DNA from: a bacterium
Lineage (GTDB): Bacteria > Desulfobacterota > Deferrisomatia > Deferrisomatales > BM512
NCBI GenBank assembly: GCA_004322275.1
Contig: SCTA01000018.1
Location: forward strand, 62,001-126,000
Length of the DNA: 64,000 nucleotides
Reading direction: 5' to 3'
Every line of letters starts with the position of its first letter. The stretch's first letter is position 1. Of the stretch, positions 45,847 through 58,130 are shown in pieces. The notes under the pieces were generated by a model. The model did not search any database. It saw nothing but the letters and a program-made list of their open reading frames with translations, and was not told the DNA's origin. Both the position numbers and the translations under genes were made by a program.

Positions 45847-46308
45847 ATGAGCGACTCGGCGGTGCTGGCCCTTGAGCAGGCCCTGAAATTTGAATCGGAC
45901 GGAAGGGAATTCTACCTCCTCGCGGCCGAAGAGGCGAAAAGCGCTCTCGTAAAAGCCATTTTTCTCGCTCTTGCCGAGGAGGAGGGTTCCCACGTCGCCA
46001 GAGTAAGGGCGATCTACGAGGAACTTAAAAACAACCCGGGCTGGCCGGAAGAGATAGCGATGGTCGCCGCCCAAACCGGCGTGGTGGACGTTTTCGAGCG
46101 CGAAAGTTCCCGCCTTCCCCTCCCCTCCGACATCTCGGTCAGGGGAGCCCTCCAAAAGGCGCTCGAACTGGAAAAGGAGGCGATGGAATTCTACAACCTT
46201 CGCCTCCTCAAAGCCTCCTGCAAGGCCGAGACGGCCTTTTACAAAAGGCTTGTGGCCGAAGAAACCCTTCACCTCGAAACGCTCAAAAAAGCACTCGGGG
46301 AAAGCTGA
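45847..46308 (+). CDS. Ferritin-like (rubrerythrin-type) diiron protein
   Basis: 153 residues, a four-helix bundle with two ExxH-type carboxylate motifs, E-E-E-G-S-H (about 45-50) and E-E-T-L-H near 142, and E-x-x-x-x-E-F-Y-L and E-x-x-A-M-E-F-Y partner helices. No rubredoxin domain follows, so it is a ferritin-family protein rather than a full rubrerythrin. GGAGG ends 6 nt before the ATG at 45847; an in-frame ATG at 45841 directly abuts the SD and is rejected. Confidence 0.83.
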   Translation: MSDSAVLALEQALKFESDGREFYLLAAEEAKSALVKAIFLALAEEEGSHVARVRAIYEELKNNPGWPEEIAMVAAQTGVVDVFERESSRLPLPSDISVRGALQKALELEKEAMEFYNLRLLKASCKAETAFYKRLVAEETLHLETLKKALGES

Positions 46309-46341
46309 TATTTTCAAAATTCTTCCCGAGGCGCTTCATAA

Positions 46342-47418
46342 ATGAGAAGGTTTGTCGCTCTTTTCCTCTGCCTTTTTTTCGCCCTGAACCTCGTCTCCTG
46401 CTCGAAGGAGAAAGGGGCCGGCGCCCCTGCCAAGGCAGAGGACCAGTCCGGCACGATAAAGGAGAGGCTTTCCGGCGATACGGTGCTGGTCGAGGTCAAC
46501 GCAAAGGCCCCGGCTTTCGCCGCGCCCCTTCTGGGAGGCGGAGAGGGCCGTCTTTCGGATTTCATCGGCAACCACGTCGTCCTCCTGGAGTTCTGGTCGA
46601 TCTTCTGCAAGTCCTGCATCGAGGAGATGCCCAAGATACTGAAACTGCACGACAAGTATTCCTCAAGGGGGCTGACGGTGCTCTCCGTCAACACCGACTT
46701 TTTCCCCGACGCGAGGATAATCCAGACCCTCTCGAAGGCCGGAATAGATTTGAAGTACCCTGTCCTTCGCGACAAGGACCAGCAGATATCCAAAGACTAC
46801 AACGTCGAGCTTCTTCCCGTGACGCTGGTCATAGACAAATCCGGCTACATCCGCCTCTTTCAAGAGGGGTACAAGCCCGGCGACGAAGAGCGCTTCGAGG
46901 AGGCGGTTCAAAAACTTCTCGAGACGAAACGGGACGAGAACGTGACCCTCGCCAGCAAGAACGGACTCACGACCTTCGCTCCCTCGGGAATGGTCCTGCG
47001 CAAGGAGGGGGCAGTCGGGAAAGCCACCGGCATCGCTACCCTCGACGGCGGCGAGGCGATAATAGGCGGCGGCGAGAACGTGCTCTTGTTTTTCTGGAGC
47101 TTTTACTGCCAGCCCTGCCGGGAAGAGTTCCCGTCGATGGAAGAGCTTGCGAAGCAGTATCCCAGGGTAAAGGTCTACGCCGTCAACGTCGATTCCCCCT
47201 ATCTGGAAAAGCGCATTCGCGGGTTTTTGAGCGCCAACACCACCCTTCCCTGCATTCCGGACTGGGGCAAGGGCGGCATCGCCGGGCCGCTGGCCAAGGC
47301 TTTCGGAGTCAGCGCCACTCCCACGACGGTTCTTCTGGACGGCGCGGGCAGGATAATCCACTCCGGCGAGGGGGCTAAGGACATGGACGATCTGAAAGCG
47401 CATCTTGAAAAAATCTAG
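46342..47418 (+). CDS. Lipoprotein with two thioredoxin-like (TlpA) domains
   Basis: 358 residues. Lipobox L-V-S-C (C20). Domain 1 (about 50-190) has the redox pair C-K-S-C in F-W-S-I-F-C-K-S-C; domain 2 (about 220-358) has C-Q-P-C in F-W-S-F-Y-C-Q-P-C. Each ends with the cis-proline strand (E-L-L-P-V-T, S-A-T-P-T-T). It probably reduces or isomerises disulfides in the periplasm, for instance in cytochrome c maturation; the tandem suggests electron relay or two substrates. Follows the ferritin-like gene by 33 bp. Confidence 0.86.
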   Translation: MRRFVALFLCLFFALNLVSCSKEKGAGAPAKAEDQSGTIKERLSGDTVLVEVNAKAPAFAAPLLGGGEGRLSDFIGNHVVLLEFWSIFCKSCIEEMPKILKLHDKYSSRGLTVLSVNTDFFPDARIIQTLSKAGIDLKYPVLRDKDQQISKDYNVELLPVTLVIDKSGYIRLFQEGYKPGDEERFEEAVQKLLETKRDENVTLASKNGLTTFAPSGMVLRKEGAVGKATGIATLDGGEAIIGGGENVLLFFWSFYCQPCREEFPSMEELAKQYPRVKVYAVNVDSPYLEKRIRGFLSANTTLPCIPDWGKGGIAGPLAKAFGVSATPTTVLLDGAGRIIHSGEGAKDMDDLKAHLEKI

Positions 47419-47444
47419 CTATACTTTCTTTATAGTCGCGGACT

Positions 47445-47473
47445 TTGACTCTTGAGCAGCCAATTGATACATT
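47445..47473 (+). promoter_or_regulatory. Sigma-70-type promoter for nifU-nifS
   Basis: TTGACT (47445-47450), 17-bp spacer, TACATT (47468-47473), 54 bp before the nifU ATG. Good match and spacing. Confidence 0.6.
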
Positions 47474-47527
47474 GCACCGGTAAACATTTAGCACGCAAAC
47501 CCGCTTTTTCGGGAGGTCATTCAACCT

Positions 47528-48385
47528 ATGTGGGATTACACCGATAAGGTAAAAGATCACTTCATGAACCCGCGCAACGTGGGCAAGATCGACGACGCCG
47601 ACGCCGTGGGCGAGGTCGGCAGCCTTGCCTGCGGCGACGCGCTTAAGCTCTACCTGAAGCTGGACAAGGACGGTCTCATAGAGAAAGCCACCTTCCAGAC
47701 CTTCGGCTGCGGGAGCGCCATAGCCTCAAGCTCCGCCCTGACCGAGATGGTCAAGGGGAAGACTCTCGACGAGGCCCTTAAGATAACCAACAAGGACATC
47801 GCCGATTTTCTCGGCGGCCTTCCCAAGGAAAAGATGCACTGCTCCGTCATGGGACGGGAAGCTCTGGAGGCCGCGATAAACAGTTACCGCGGTATAAAGA
47901 GCGACATCCACGAGCTGGAGGGCGAGCTTGTCTGCGAGTGCTTCGGCGTCACCGACACCCAGATACGGCGCGCCATCCACGAAAACAACATAGGGACCGT
48001 CGAGGACGTTACCAATTTTACCAAGGCGGGGGGCGGCTGCGGTCGCTGCCTCGAACGGATCGACGAGATTTTGAAGGAGGAGCTTGGCGCGAAGCAGGCG
48101 AAAGCCCCCGCCGCTCCCTCGAAGGTTCTTACCAACCTCCAGCGCATCTCCCTCATAAAGAAGGTAATCGACGAGGAGCTTCGCCCCGCCCTCCAGGCCG
48201 ACGGAGGCGACCTCGAACTTCTGGACGTCGAAGGCAAGAAGGTGCTCGTGAGTTTGCGCGGCGCCTGCACCAACTGCCCCTCGGCCCAGATAACCCTCAA
48301 GGACGTTGTGCAGGGCAAGCTGCGCGAACTGGTCGATCCCGAGATCGAGGTGGTCGAGGAGGTAAAATGCACACTGTCTATCTAG
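47528..48385 (+). CDS. nifU: Fe-S cluster scaffold NifU (three-domain)
   Basis: 285 residues in three parts. The IscU-like N-terminus (about 1-125) has three cysteines in S-L-A-C-G-D, F-G-C-G-S-A and K-M-H-C-S. A central [2Fe-2S] ferredoxin-like domain (about 135-185) has C-E-C-F and C-G-R-C. The C-terminal Nfu-like domain (about 205-285) has C-T-N-C-P. The whole matches full-length NifU of nitrogen fixers and epsilon/delta-type general Fe-S assembly. GGGAGG SD about 10 nt before ATG. nifS overlaps by 19 bp. No nif structural genes are in view, so general assembly (CODH/ACS also needs Fe-S) is likely. Confidence 0.93.
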   Translation: MWDYTDKVKDHFMNPRNVGKIDDADAVGEVGSLACGDALKLYLKLDKDGLIEKATFQTFGCGSAIASSSALTEMVKGKTLDEALKITNKDIADFLGGLPKEKMHCSVMGREALEAAINSYRGIKSDIHELEGELVCECFGVTDTQIRRAIHENNIGTVEDVTNFTKAGGGCGRCLERIDEILKEELGAKQAKAPAAPSKVLTNLQRISLIKKVIDEELRPALQADGGDLELLDVEGKKVLVSLRGACTNCPSAQITLKDVVQGKLRELVDPEIEVVEEVKCTLSI

Positions 48386-49524
48386 ACAACAACGCCACCA
48401 CCCGCGTAGACCCCCTCGTCTTCGAGGAGATGCGCCCGTTCTTCTGCGACAGGTACGGAAACCCCTCCAGCATGCACTCCTTCGGCGGGGAGGTGGGGAA
48501 AGACCTGAAGACCGCGCGCGAGCGGGTGGCCGCCCTCATCGGGTGCGACCCTTCCGAGGTCATAATGACCTCCTGCGGCACCGAAAGCGACAACACCGCC
48601 CTTCGCTCCGCCCTCGAATCCCAGCCGGAGAAGCGCCACCTCATTACCACCAAGGTAGAGCATCCCGCCGTCCTCAATCTGGCGAAGCACCTCGTCAAGA
48701 AGGGGTACCACCTGACCCTTCTGGGCGTCGATCAGGACGGGGCTCTGGATATGGACGAGCTTCGGGACGCCATCCGCGACGATACGGCCCTCATCTCCGT
48801 GATGTGGGCCAACAACGAGACGGGGACGATCTTCCCGGTCGAGGAGATAGCCGAACTCGCCAAATCCAGGGGGGTTCTCTTTCACACCGACGCGGTGCAG
48901 ACCGTAGGCAAGTTACCGATGAACATCGCCAAAACTTCGGTGGATTTTCTGGCTCTCAGCGGCCACAAGCTTCACGCACCGAAGGGTATCGGCGCGCTCT
49001 ACGTCAGGAAGGGCACCCCCTTTCGTCCCTTCATCATCGGCGGCCATCAGGAGCGCAGTAGAAGGGCGGGAACCGAGCCGGTACCCTCCATAGTCGGGCT
49101 CGGCAAGGCCTGCGAAATCGCCCTTGAGAACATCCACCACGAGAACACCACCGTCCGCGCGCTTCGCGACCGCCTCGAAAAGGGGATACTCTCCTCCATC
49201 TCCGATTCCCGGCTGAACGGCCACCCGACCGACCGGCTTCCGAACACCGTCAACATCTCCTTCAAGTTCGTCGAGGGAGAGGCGATACTGCTTCTCATGA
49301 ACGAACTTGGCATGTGCGCCAGCTCCGGCAGCGCCTGCACCTCGGGGAGCCTCGAACCTTCCCATGTCCTTCGCGCAATGGGCGTTCCCTTCACCTTCGC
49401 CCACGGCTCGATCCGCTTCAGCCTGAGCCGCTTTAACACCCGTGAGGAAATTGACTTTGTAATCGAGAAACTTCCGCCTATAATTGCGCGTCTGCGCTCG
49501 ATATCCCCCTACATGGAAGGCTGA
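48367..49524 (+). CDS. nifS: cysteine desulfurase NifS/IscS
   Basis: PLP enzyme that takes sulfur from cysteine for cluster assembly on NifU. 385 residues. Start ATG at 48367, with [12 protein letters not shown] beginning the conserved domain; a much longer open frame that starts inside nifU is not real. Visible: E-S-D-N-T-A, N-N-E-T-G-T, H-T-D-A-V-Q, the PLP-lysine block [10 protein letters not shown] and the sulfur-carrying loop [11 protein letters not shown]. It shares 19 bases with nifU. Confidence 0.95.
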   Translation: MHTVYLDNNATTRVDPLVFEEMRPFFCDRYGNPSSMHSFGGEVGKDLKTARERVAALIGCDPSEVIMTSCGTESDNTALRSALESQPEKRHLITTKVEHPAVLNLAKHLVKKGYHLTLLGVDQDGALDMDELRDAIRDDTALISVMWANNETGTIFPVEEIAELAKSRGVLFHTDAVQTVGKLPMNIAKTSVDFLALSGHKLHAPKGIGALYVRKGTPFRPFIIGGHQERSRRAGTEPVPSIVGLGKACEIALENIHHENTTVRALRDRLEKGILSSISDSRLNGHPTDRLPNTVNISFKFVEGEAILLLMNELGMCASSGSACTSGSLEPSHVLRAMGVPFTFAHGSIRFSLSRFNTREEIDFVIEKLPPIIARLRSISPYMEG

Positions 49525-49534
49525 AGGCAAAAGG

Positions 49535-50107
49535 TTGGCGCCACCCCGGGACACAAAAATCGTAGAGCTCGAATTAAAGATTGAGGAACTGCGCCGCCAG
49601 TACGACCTCTATCTTTCCGGCCTCCGAAAGACCGAGCCCGCTTCCCTCATGGCGGAGGTGGAGAGCCTCGTCCAGAAACTGACCCGGCAGATGTCCACCC
49701 GCTCGACCCAGCTCCAGTTCCAGATCCGCACCCTCGCCTTCAAGTTCCGCTCCCTGCAGGCGCAGCTTCGCCGCTTTCTGGAACGCCGCGAAACCTACAT
49801 AAAATCCAAGCTGGAAGAGACTTACGGGAGCGACGTGGAGGAGTTCGGCCAGACGATCTTCATCGACCGCCTGGTTCTGGCGAATCCCAAGCTGATCACC
49901 GGCAAGGTCCGCACGATGGTCACCACCTCGGGCGCCGCCGGCAAGGTAGTCCCCGACGAGCTGGCGCAGATGCTGATAGCCAAGGCCAGCAAGGTGATAA
50001 ACCGGCAGGACGTGGCCGCCGTGCGCTTCACCATCGTCAAGGGGGAGAACGGCCCGAAGATAAAGGGCGATATAATTCCGAAGAAGACCGCCGAAGAACC
50101 TGCCTGA
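49535..50107 (+). CDS. Conserved coiled-coil protein of unknown function (MXAN_5187-like)
   Basis: 190 residues from a TTG codon with GAAGG 7 nt upstream, 10 bp after nifS; a longer open frame reaching back into nifS lacks an SD. The first 85 residues form an amphipathic coiled-coil (KIVELELKIEELRRQYDLYL; LQFQIRTLAFKFRSLQAQLRRFLERRE). The C-terminal half is hydrophilic with a short beta-like end (VAAVRFTIVKGENG). The coiled-coil pattern recalls the C-terminal domain named after MXAN_5187, a tentative comparison from memory. No signal peptide. Confidence 0.65.
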   Translation: MAPPRDTKIVELELKIEELRRQYDLYLSGLRKTEPASLMAEVESLVQKLTRQMSTRSTQLQFQIRTLAFKFRSLQAQLRRFLERRETYIKSKLEETYGSDVEEFGQTIFIDRLVLANPKLITGKVRTMVTTSGAAGKVVPDELAQMLIAKASKVINRQDVAAVRFTIVKGENGPKIKGDIIPKKTAEEPA

Positions 50108-50117
50108 CAACATAATC

Positions 50118-50246
50118 AGCTCGCGCCGGATTTTGAGAGCGATTTTGTCGCGAAGACAGAGCAAAACCGCAGTCGTAGTTGTTCTACGCCCTGGATTTTG
50201 CGATTGATGAGCGGCAAAAGCGGGCCAAAAGCCGGATGCGAGAATG
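50118..50246. repeat. Large imperfect hairpin repeat, copy 3
   Basis: Outer arms CTCGCGCCGGATTTTG and the complement-like CCAAAAGCCGGATGCGAG, with inner GCAGTCGTAG-TTGTT-CTACGCC. Most diverged of the three copies. It sits between the coiled-coil gene and the terminator at 50247. Confidence 0.5.
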
Positions 50247-50280
50247 AAAAAGGCCGCCCAATCAGGACGGCCTTTTTTTC
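50247..50280. terminator. Bidirectional terminator between the atp operon and the nifS unit
   Basis: AAAAAGGCCG-CCCAATCAGGA-CGGCCTTTTTTT. It faces the 3' ends of both the plus-strand coiled-coil gene and the minus-strand atpC. Confidence 0.92.
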
Positions 50281-50298
50281 TTTATATGTCTTGCTTCG

Positions 50299-50715
50299 TT
50301 ACTGTCTCTTGGCTATGGCGACCTGATTCATTGCGCGGTCGAGCTTCGCCTGGGCTTCCATGTATTCCTTTGACTCGCTCGATACGACAAGCTCGCTGAC
50401 TTTCTGCTCGGCTTCGGCCAGGAGCCTCTCGGCCTTCGCCAGATCGATATCCGCCGGGAACTCGGCCTCTTCGGCGAGGACCGTCACCTTGTCGAGGGTG
50501 ACCTCCGCGAAGCCCCTGCGCACGGCGAGGAAGCTCTTTTCGTTCCCGATGCGGTACATCAGTTCACCCAGCCCGAGTTCAACCAGATAGGGTGTATGGC
50601 CGACCAGAACGCCGAACTCGCCATCGACGCCGGGGGCCGTCACCTCTTCCACGCCCTCGCTCACGAGGTGGCGCGTCGGGGTGACTATCTCCAGGCGAAA
50701 TTTCGCTTCGCTCAT
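50299..50715 (-). CDS. atpC: ATP synthase epsilon subunit
   Basis: 138 residues: N-terminal beta-sandwich (KFRLEIVTPTRHLVSEGVEEVTAPGVDGEFGVLVGHTPYL) and two C-terminal helices. Rotor-stalk subunit that regulates F1. ATG at 50715 with AAGGTG SD; an in-frame codon 3 positions upstream is not used. Last gene of the atp operon, closed by the terminator at 50247. Confidence 0.95.
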   Translation of the reverse strand: MSEAKFRLEIVTPTRHLVSEGVEEVTAPGVDGEFGVLVGHTPYLVELGLGELMYRIGNEKSFLAVRRGFAEVTLDKVTVLAEEAEFPADIDLAKAERLLAEAEQKVSELVVSSESKEYMEAQAKLDRAMNQVAIAKRQ

Positions 50716-50725
50716 GGGGTTCACC

Positions 50726-52168
<1,443 letters not shown>

Positions 52169-53032
52169 TTATTTCATTGATTCGACGCCGTTGACGATGT
52201 CCATCAGTTCGCTTGTGATGGACTCCTGGCGAGCGCGGTTGAACTTCAGGGTCAAGCGCTCGATCATGTCGCTGGCGTTGTTGGTTGCACTGTCCATAGC
52301 CGTCATGCGCGCGCCGTGTTCGCTCGCGGTGGACTCCAGAAGAGCCCGGAAGATGCGGACGTCGACGTAGCGCGGTAAAACCCAGCTGAGCATGTGCTCC
52401 TTGCTGGGCTCATAAATGTAATCCGGGTTTACCGCATCGGCTCCCACCGCGGGGGGCTCGACAGGGAGAAGCCTGTCGTAGACGACCACCTGAGAGAGGG
52501 CCGAACGGTATTCGTTGTAGACCATGTAGACGAGGTCGAGCTCTTTATTGGTGTAGCGTTCAACGACCTCGCGGCCGATCTCCTGGGCGTGGCCGTAGGA
52601 CACGTTCCCGAAGAGTTCCGCCTTTTCGCCGAATTTCTCGACGGGCCTCGACTTGTAGTAGTCGCGTGCCTTCTTGCCGACGACGTAAAGGCTTATCTGG
52701 TCGTGCTTCCCGGCCTTTTCCTTCAGGAAACGGTCGATGCTGCGGATAATCGAGCCGTTGAAGGAGCCGCAAAGCCCACGGTCGGAAGTAAAGACGATTA
52801 TTCCGACGTTTTTGGCTTCGCGCCTCTCCAGAAGGGGGTGAGCCTCCTCCTCGGTACGAAGGGCCAGGCTCCCGAGCACTTCCAGAATCTTGTCGGAGTA
52901 AGGCCTGTTCTCGATGATGGACTCTTCCGCCTTGCGGAACCGGGCGGCCGAGACCATCTTCATGGCCTTTGTGATCTGCTGCGTACTTTTTACGCTCGCG
53001 ATCCTGGTTTTTATATCCTTGAGGTTCGCCAT
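52169..53032 (-). CDS. atpG: ATP synthase F1 gamma subunit
   Basis: Central rotor shaft, 287 residues. Conserved N-terminal helix [39 protein letters not shown], and C-terminal signature [29 protein letters not shown]. Between atpA and atpD. Confidence 0.97.
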   Translation of the reverse strand: MANLKDIKTRIASVKSTQQITKAMKMVSAARFRKAEESIIENRPYSDKILEVLGSLALRTEEEAHPLLERREAKNVGIIVFTSDRGLCGSFNGSIIRSIDRFLKEKAGKHDQISLYVVGKKARDYYKSRPVEKFGEKAELFGNVSYGHAQEIGREVVERYTNKELDLVYMVYNEYRSALSQVVVYDRLLPVEPPAVGADAVNPDYIYEPSKEHMLSWVLPRYVDVRIFRALLESTASEHGARMTAMDSATNNASDMIERLTLKFNRARQESITSELMDIVNGVESMK

Positions 53033-53047
53033 CTCGAAAGCTCCAGG

Positions 53048-54559
<1,512 letters not shown>

Positions 54560-54566
54560 GACTTGC

Positions 54567-55109
54567 TCACCCCTTGACCAAGGAATCCTTCATGCGTTCA
54601 AGTTGGGTTTTAACGCTCGCATCAAAGACTAGGTTACCCACGCGAGCCACGACGCCGCCTAACAGCGCCTTGTCCTCGCGCGAGGAAAGAATTACTTCTT
54701 TGCCGAGAGTCTTCGAGAGGGCGGCGGAAAGTTTCGTAAGCGCCGCTTCGTCGAGGGCTATCGGTGAAATCGCTTCTCCGCGAAGCCTGCCGGAGACTTC
54801 ATCGGCCATTTTGGCGTATTCGTCGGAGATTTCGGTAATGACCGAGATCTTGCGGGCGGCGAGGACGACCTTGAGGAAGTTCTCGACGAGAATGTCCGCC
54901 TTTATTGCGCCGGTAATTTCCGCAAGCACGCCCGCCTTTACCTCGCGGGAGGTGACGGGAGTAGTGAGCCCGGTCTTTACGGCCGGATTTTTTTCCAGTA
55001 TCTCGACCACGGAACGGATGTCCGCGCCGATCTTTTCTACCGTGCCGCTCTCTTTCGCCAGTTCAAAGAGGGCGCGTGAATATCTCTTGGCGATGCGCGT
55101 CTTAATCAA
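54567..55109 (-). CDS. atpH: ATP synthase delta subunit
   Basis: Stator subunit that ties the b dimer to F1, 180 residues. Conserved N-terminal [17 protein letters not shown], middle [14 protein letters not shown], and C-terminal signature [34 protein letters not shown]. Overlaps atpF by 4 bp. Confidence 0.95.
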   Translation of the reverse strand: MIKTRIAKRYSRALFELAKESGTVEKIGADIRSVVEILEKNPAVKTGLTTPVTSREVKAGVLAEITGAIKADILVENFLKVVLAARKISVITEISDEYAKMADEVSGRLRGEAISPIALDEAALTKLSAALSKTLGKEVILSSREDKALLGGVVARVGNLVFDASVKTQLERMKDSLVKG

Positions 55110-55672
55110 TGGAGCCCCTCGATCTTGTCGATGGTCTTTTCAATCGCTCGCTTCTGGTCCTCGGCGCCGTAAGCCTTGGCCAGAATCTCCCCGGCGAGGG
55201 CCAGAGCCTGCTTGACGGCCTCTTCCCTTATGGAATCGATCGCCATCTTGGCTTCGCGCTCTCCGACGGTTGCGGCGTTTTTGCTTATCGCCTCGACCGA
55301 TTTTTGGGCCTGTTCCAGAATCCGTTTCTTCTGAAGCTCGCCCTCGGCCTTGAAATCGGCGCGGAGCGCCGCTATCTCGCTCTGGAGGTTGGCAACCTTC
55401 TGCTTGTATTCCGCGAGCCTCGCCTCGGCGTCTTCCTTGGCTTTTTTGGCTTCGCAGAGCTCCTTGGCGACGCCTTCCTTCCGGTCCATAAGGGCCTGGG
55501 GCACCACCTTGCGCAGGGCGTAGTAGAAGATGCCCAGAAGGACGCTCAGATTTATGAACTTGAAGATTATGTCGCGCCAGGGGTGCGCGGCTTCGCCGCC
55601 GCCGCTGGCAAGGGCCAGAACGGGCAGAAGCGCCAGAAGAATAGTCATTGCCGTTACGGCGCGGCGTCTCAT
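55106..55672 (-). CDS. atpF: ATP synthase b subunit
   Basis: 188 residues. A signal-like hydrophobic start (MTILLALLPVLALASGG) precedes the membrane helix IIFKFINLSVLLGIFYYALRKVV (about 35-58), then a long charged coiled coil to residue 188. The extra N-terminal hydrophobic stretch is common in delta-type b subunits. Overlaps both atpH and atpF'. Confidence 0.92.
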   Translation of the reverse strand: MRRRAVTAMTILLALLPVLALASGGGEAAHPWRDIIFKFINLSVLLGIFYYALRKVVPQALMDRKEGVAKELCEAKKAKEDAEARLAEYKQKVANLQSEIAALRADFKAEGELQKKRILEQAQKSVEAISKNAATVGEREAKMAIDSIREEAVKQALALAGEILAKAYGAEDQKRAIEKTIDKIEGLH

Positions 55673-56100
55673 CAGACTGCCCTCCCAAGGATTTTTTCGG
55701 CCATCGTCCTTGCAAGCGCATCTATCTCGCCGCGGACGGTCGCGCGGGCTTCACCCGCCTCGGACTGTACTCTGGCCCGAAGCTCGCAGACCACCTTGTC
55801 GGACTCCGCAGTCGCGCCGTCGATGAGCTTTTGCTTCTGTGCCTCGGCTTCGCGGACAACCGCGAGACGGGCGGCCTCGGCCTGCGCCTTCGCCGCAGAG
55901 ATCTCTTTCTGGTAGTTATCCCAGATCGAGTCCGCGTCGGCGTTCGCCGCGGCGGCGATCTTTCTTCGCCCCTCGGTGCGGCTGCGCCTCTCCTCGATTA
56001 CTCTCAGCATGGGCTTGAAGAGAAGCCCATTGAGAACGAGCATCAGGACGAAGAAGACGGCGATTTGTACAACTAGCGTAATATTCGGTATCAAATTCAC
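55672..56100 (-). CDS. atpF': ATP synthase b' subunit
   Basis: 142 residues from a GTG start with GGGGAGG 9 nt upstream; an in-frame start 17 codons earlier has no SD. Membrane helix ITLVVQIAVFFVLMLVLNGLLFKPML (about 8-33) then coiled coil. A second b-type gene next to atpF indicates a b/b' heterodimeric stator, known from delta-proteobacteria and photosynthetic organisms. First gene of the operon. The a and c genes (atpB, atpE) are not in the window. Confidence 0.9.
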   Translation of the reverse strand: MNLIPNITLVVQIAVFFVLMLVLNGLLFKPMLRVIEERRSRTEGRRKIAAAANADADSIWDNYQKEISAAKAQAEAARLAVVREAEAQKQKLIDGATAESDKVVCELRARVQSEAGEARATVRGEIDALARTMAEKILGRAV

Positions 56101-56139
56101 TTGGGCGATCCTCCCCAGTGCCGGTTGGAAAGCGGTCGC

Positions 56140-56167
56140 AATATACAACAATCCTTTGCCAAATCAA
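56140..56167 (-). promoter_or_regulatory. Sigma-70-type promoter for the atp operon
   Basis: Minus strand TTGATT (56167-56162), 16-bp spacer, TATATT (56145-56140), 40 bp before the atpF' GTG. The rest of the 259-bp parB-atpF' gap is A+T-rich with no gene. Confidence 0.6.
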
Positions 56168-56359
56168 ACCGCCTTTTTATTTTTTTTCGCTTTTTTTGTG
56201 AAGCTTGCGATTTTATCCGCCCGGCAAACGCCCAAAACCCTCACCGGACGCGACCTTTTTCATTTATTCAATATTGCAAACTCTCTGCAGTATATGGAGA
56301 TTTCACTTTTGCGCAAGGGTTTTCGGAAAGACGCTTTTTTATCCGCGCTTTCCCCTGGG

Positions 56360-57217
56360 CTACCTGCCCCTCCCCTCAACTATCTCTATTATTCTGTCGA
56401 GTTCGTCAAGGGTCTGGTAACGGAGGGTTATCGTCCCCGACCCCTTTTTCCTGCCCTGCCTGAGAGAAGCCTTGGTTCCCAGCGCCCGCGACAGCTTCTT
56501 TTCAACCGCCATTATATCGGGGTCCCGGTGCGCCTTCGCCGCGGCTTTGGGCTTTAGCGGCTTCGAGGCCAGCGCCTCAGCCTCCCTGACGGAGAGCCCC
56601 CTGTCTATTATTACATGCAGAAGGTCCATCCGGTGCTGGTGGGGGGCGGCGAGGAGGGCGCGGGCGTGGCCCGCCGTTATGTTGCCGTTTCGCACCTCGT
56701 CGAGGCAGTCGGGCGAGAGGGAAAGGAGGCGCAGGGAATTGGCCACGGCTACCCGCGATTTGCCTATGCGTCCGGACACCGATTCCTGCGTCATCCCCGT
56801 GGTGTCCATGAGAAGTTTATAGGCCCTCGCCTCGTCAACGGGGTTAAGGTTCTCGCGCTGGACGTTCTCCACGAGGGCGAGTTCCAGCACCTCTTCCGCC
56901 CCGGCGTTTCTGAGTATGGCGGGAAGCTCCATGAGCCCCGCCTTTTGCGCGGCGCGCCACCGGCGCTCGCCCGCTATAAGCTCGTACCCCCCCTCCCCCA
57001 GCTTCCTTACCACTATGGGCTGTATGAGCCCCTTCTCCCGAAGGGACTGGGCCAGCTCCTCGATGGAGTCGGGAGGAAATATCTTTCGCGGCTGGGAGGG
57101 GCTCGGCGTTATCTTTTCAACCGGGCAGAGGAAATAATCCCCTTCCAGCGAATCGGTGAGCAGAGCGTCCAGACCCATTCCGAGCGCGGGACGCGCTTTT
57201 CTTTTATCAGTGGACAC
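56360..57217 (-). CDS. parB: Chromosome partitioning protein ParB
   Basis: parS-binding CTPase clamp, 285 residues. ParB N-terminal domain with the ParA-contacting head (RPALGMGLDALL), the CTP-binding G-E-R-R-W-R-A-A-Q (about 78-86), ENVQRENLNPVDEA, the HTH block (TQESVSGRIGKSRVAVANSLRLL) and a C-terminal dimerisation helix. GTG start with GGAGGG SD 6 nt before it. Downstream of parA but separated by the 140-bp repeat element. Confidence 0.95.
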   Translation of the reverse strand: MSTDKRKARPALGMGLDALLTDSLEGDYFLCPVEKITPSPSQPRKIFPPDSIEELAQSLREKGLIQPIVVRKLGEGGYELIAGERRWRAAQKAGLMELPAILRNAGAEEVLELALVENVQRENLNPVDEARAYKLLMDTTGMTQESVSGRIGKSRVAVANSLRLLSLSPDCLDEVRNGNITAGHARALLAAPHQHRMDLLHVIIDRGLSVREAEALASKPLKPKAAAKAHRDPDIMAVEKKLSRALGTKASLRQGRKKGSGTITLRYQTLDELDRIIEIVEGRGR

Positions 57218-57233
57218 TTAAATCCCTCCATGA

Positions 57234-57373
57234 GAGGTTGTTGAAAAACTGCTGCGAGCCCCGTCTTCTTCGTCGCGTGCTCACTCGAAGCTCGCCTAAC
57301 TGCCAGTTATGTCTCGCTTCTCGCTGTGCGTCTCCTCGAACCCGGGGCTTCTCGCGACGTTTTCAACAACCTC
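57234..57373. repeat. 140-bp inverted-repeat element between parA and parB
   Basis: Fourteen-base terminal inverted repeats (GAGGTTGTTGAAAA ... TTTTCAACAACCTC), with near-symmetrical subterminal CTGCTGCGAGCCCCG and CGGGGCTTCTCGCGACG. No ORF inside. The right end supplies the last codons and the TGA of parA. A deletion form is at 5956-5992; 18 bases are shared with 34113-34130. MITE- or REP-like. Confidence 0.75.
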
Positions 57374-58130
57374 CCCAAGCAAGAAGTTCTCTGGCTACTT
57401 CCTGATAGCTCACGGCCCCTGCCGAGCGGGAATCGTAAAGCAGCACCGGCTTGCCGTGGCTGGGCGCCTCGCTCAATCTGACGTTTCTCGGTATCACCGA
57501 AGCGAAGACCTTGTCGCTGAAGTGGCGCTTGACCTCCTCGGCCACCTGACGGCTGAGGTTGTTGCGCCCGTCGTACATGGTGAGGAGTATCCCCCGGACG
57601 TCGAGGGAGGGGTTGAGGCTTCGCTTGATGCGGTGGACGGTGTGAAGAAGCTGGCTGAGGCCTTCGAGCGCGTAGTACTCGCACTGCATCGGTATTATGA
57701 CAGCCTCGGCGGCCACCAGCGCGTTCACCGTGAGGAGGCTGAGGCTCGGGGGACAATCCATTATCGTGTAGTCGAAGAGCGGCACGATATCCGCCAGAGC
57801 GGACTTGAGGCGGGTGGAGCGGGCGGGATCCGAAACCAGCTCGACCTCGGCCCCGGCGAGATCGCGGGTAGCCGGAATCACGGAAAGTCCCTGTATTTCC
57901 GATAACCTGACCGTCTCCCCGCAGGGCGCGAGGCCCATTATCAGGTCGTAGCTCGTCCTCTCGCCCTCGCCGGGCCGTATCCCGACGCCGCTGGAGGCGT
58001 TCCCCTGCGGGTCCATGTCCACGAGGAGCACCTTTTTGCCCGCCAGCGCCAGCGCCGCCGAGAGGTTGACGGCGGTGGTCGTCTTGCCGACGCCGCCCTT
58101 CTGATTCGTTATCGCGTATACCCTGCCCAT
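57363..58130 (-). CDS. parA: Chromosome partitioning ATPase ParA (Soj)
   Basis: 255 residues from the ATG at 58130 (GGAGG 5 nt upstream). Deviant Walker A N-Q-K-G-G-V-G-K-T-T (about 8-17), V-D-M-D-P-Q-G-N-A-S and YTIMDCPPSLS identify a Soj-type ATPase that moves ParB-parS complexes and tunes initiation. A longer frame starting upstream uses a poor start. The final residues G-G-C and the stop are encoded by the end of the inverted-repeat element, so the ancestral C-terminus may have been different. Confidence 0.95.
   Translation of the reverse strand: MGRVYAITNQKGGVGKTTTAVNLSAALALAGKKVLLVDMDPQGNASSGVGIRPGEGERTSYDLIMGLAPCGETVRLSEIQGLSVIPATRDLAGAEVELVSDPARSTRLKSALADIVPLFDYTIMDCPPSLSLLTVNALVAAEAVIIPMQCEYYALEGLSQLLHTVHRIKRSLNPSLDVRGILLTMYDGRNNLSRQVAEEVKRHFSDKVFASVIPRNVRLSEAPSHGKPVLLYDSRSAGAVSYQEVARELLAWGGC

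Noticed and set aside
47938-48366. N-terminal extension of nifS reaching into nifU
   Set aside because: Arginine-rich translation of nifU in another frame; the conserved desulfurase domain starts at the ATG at 48367.
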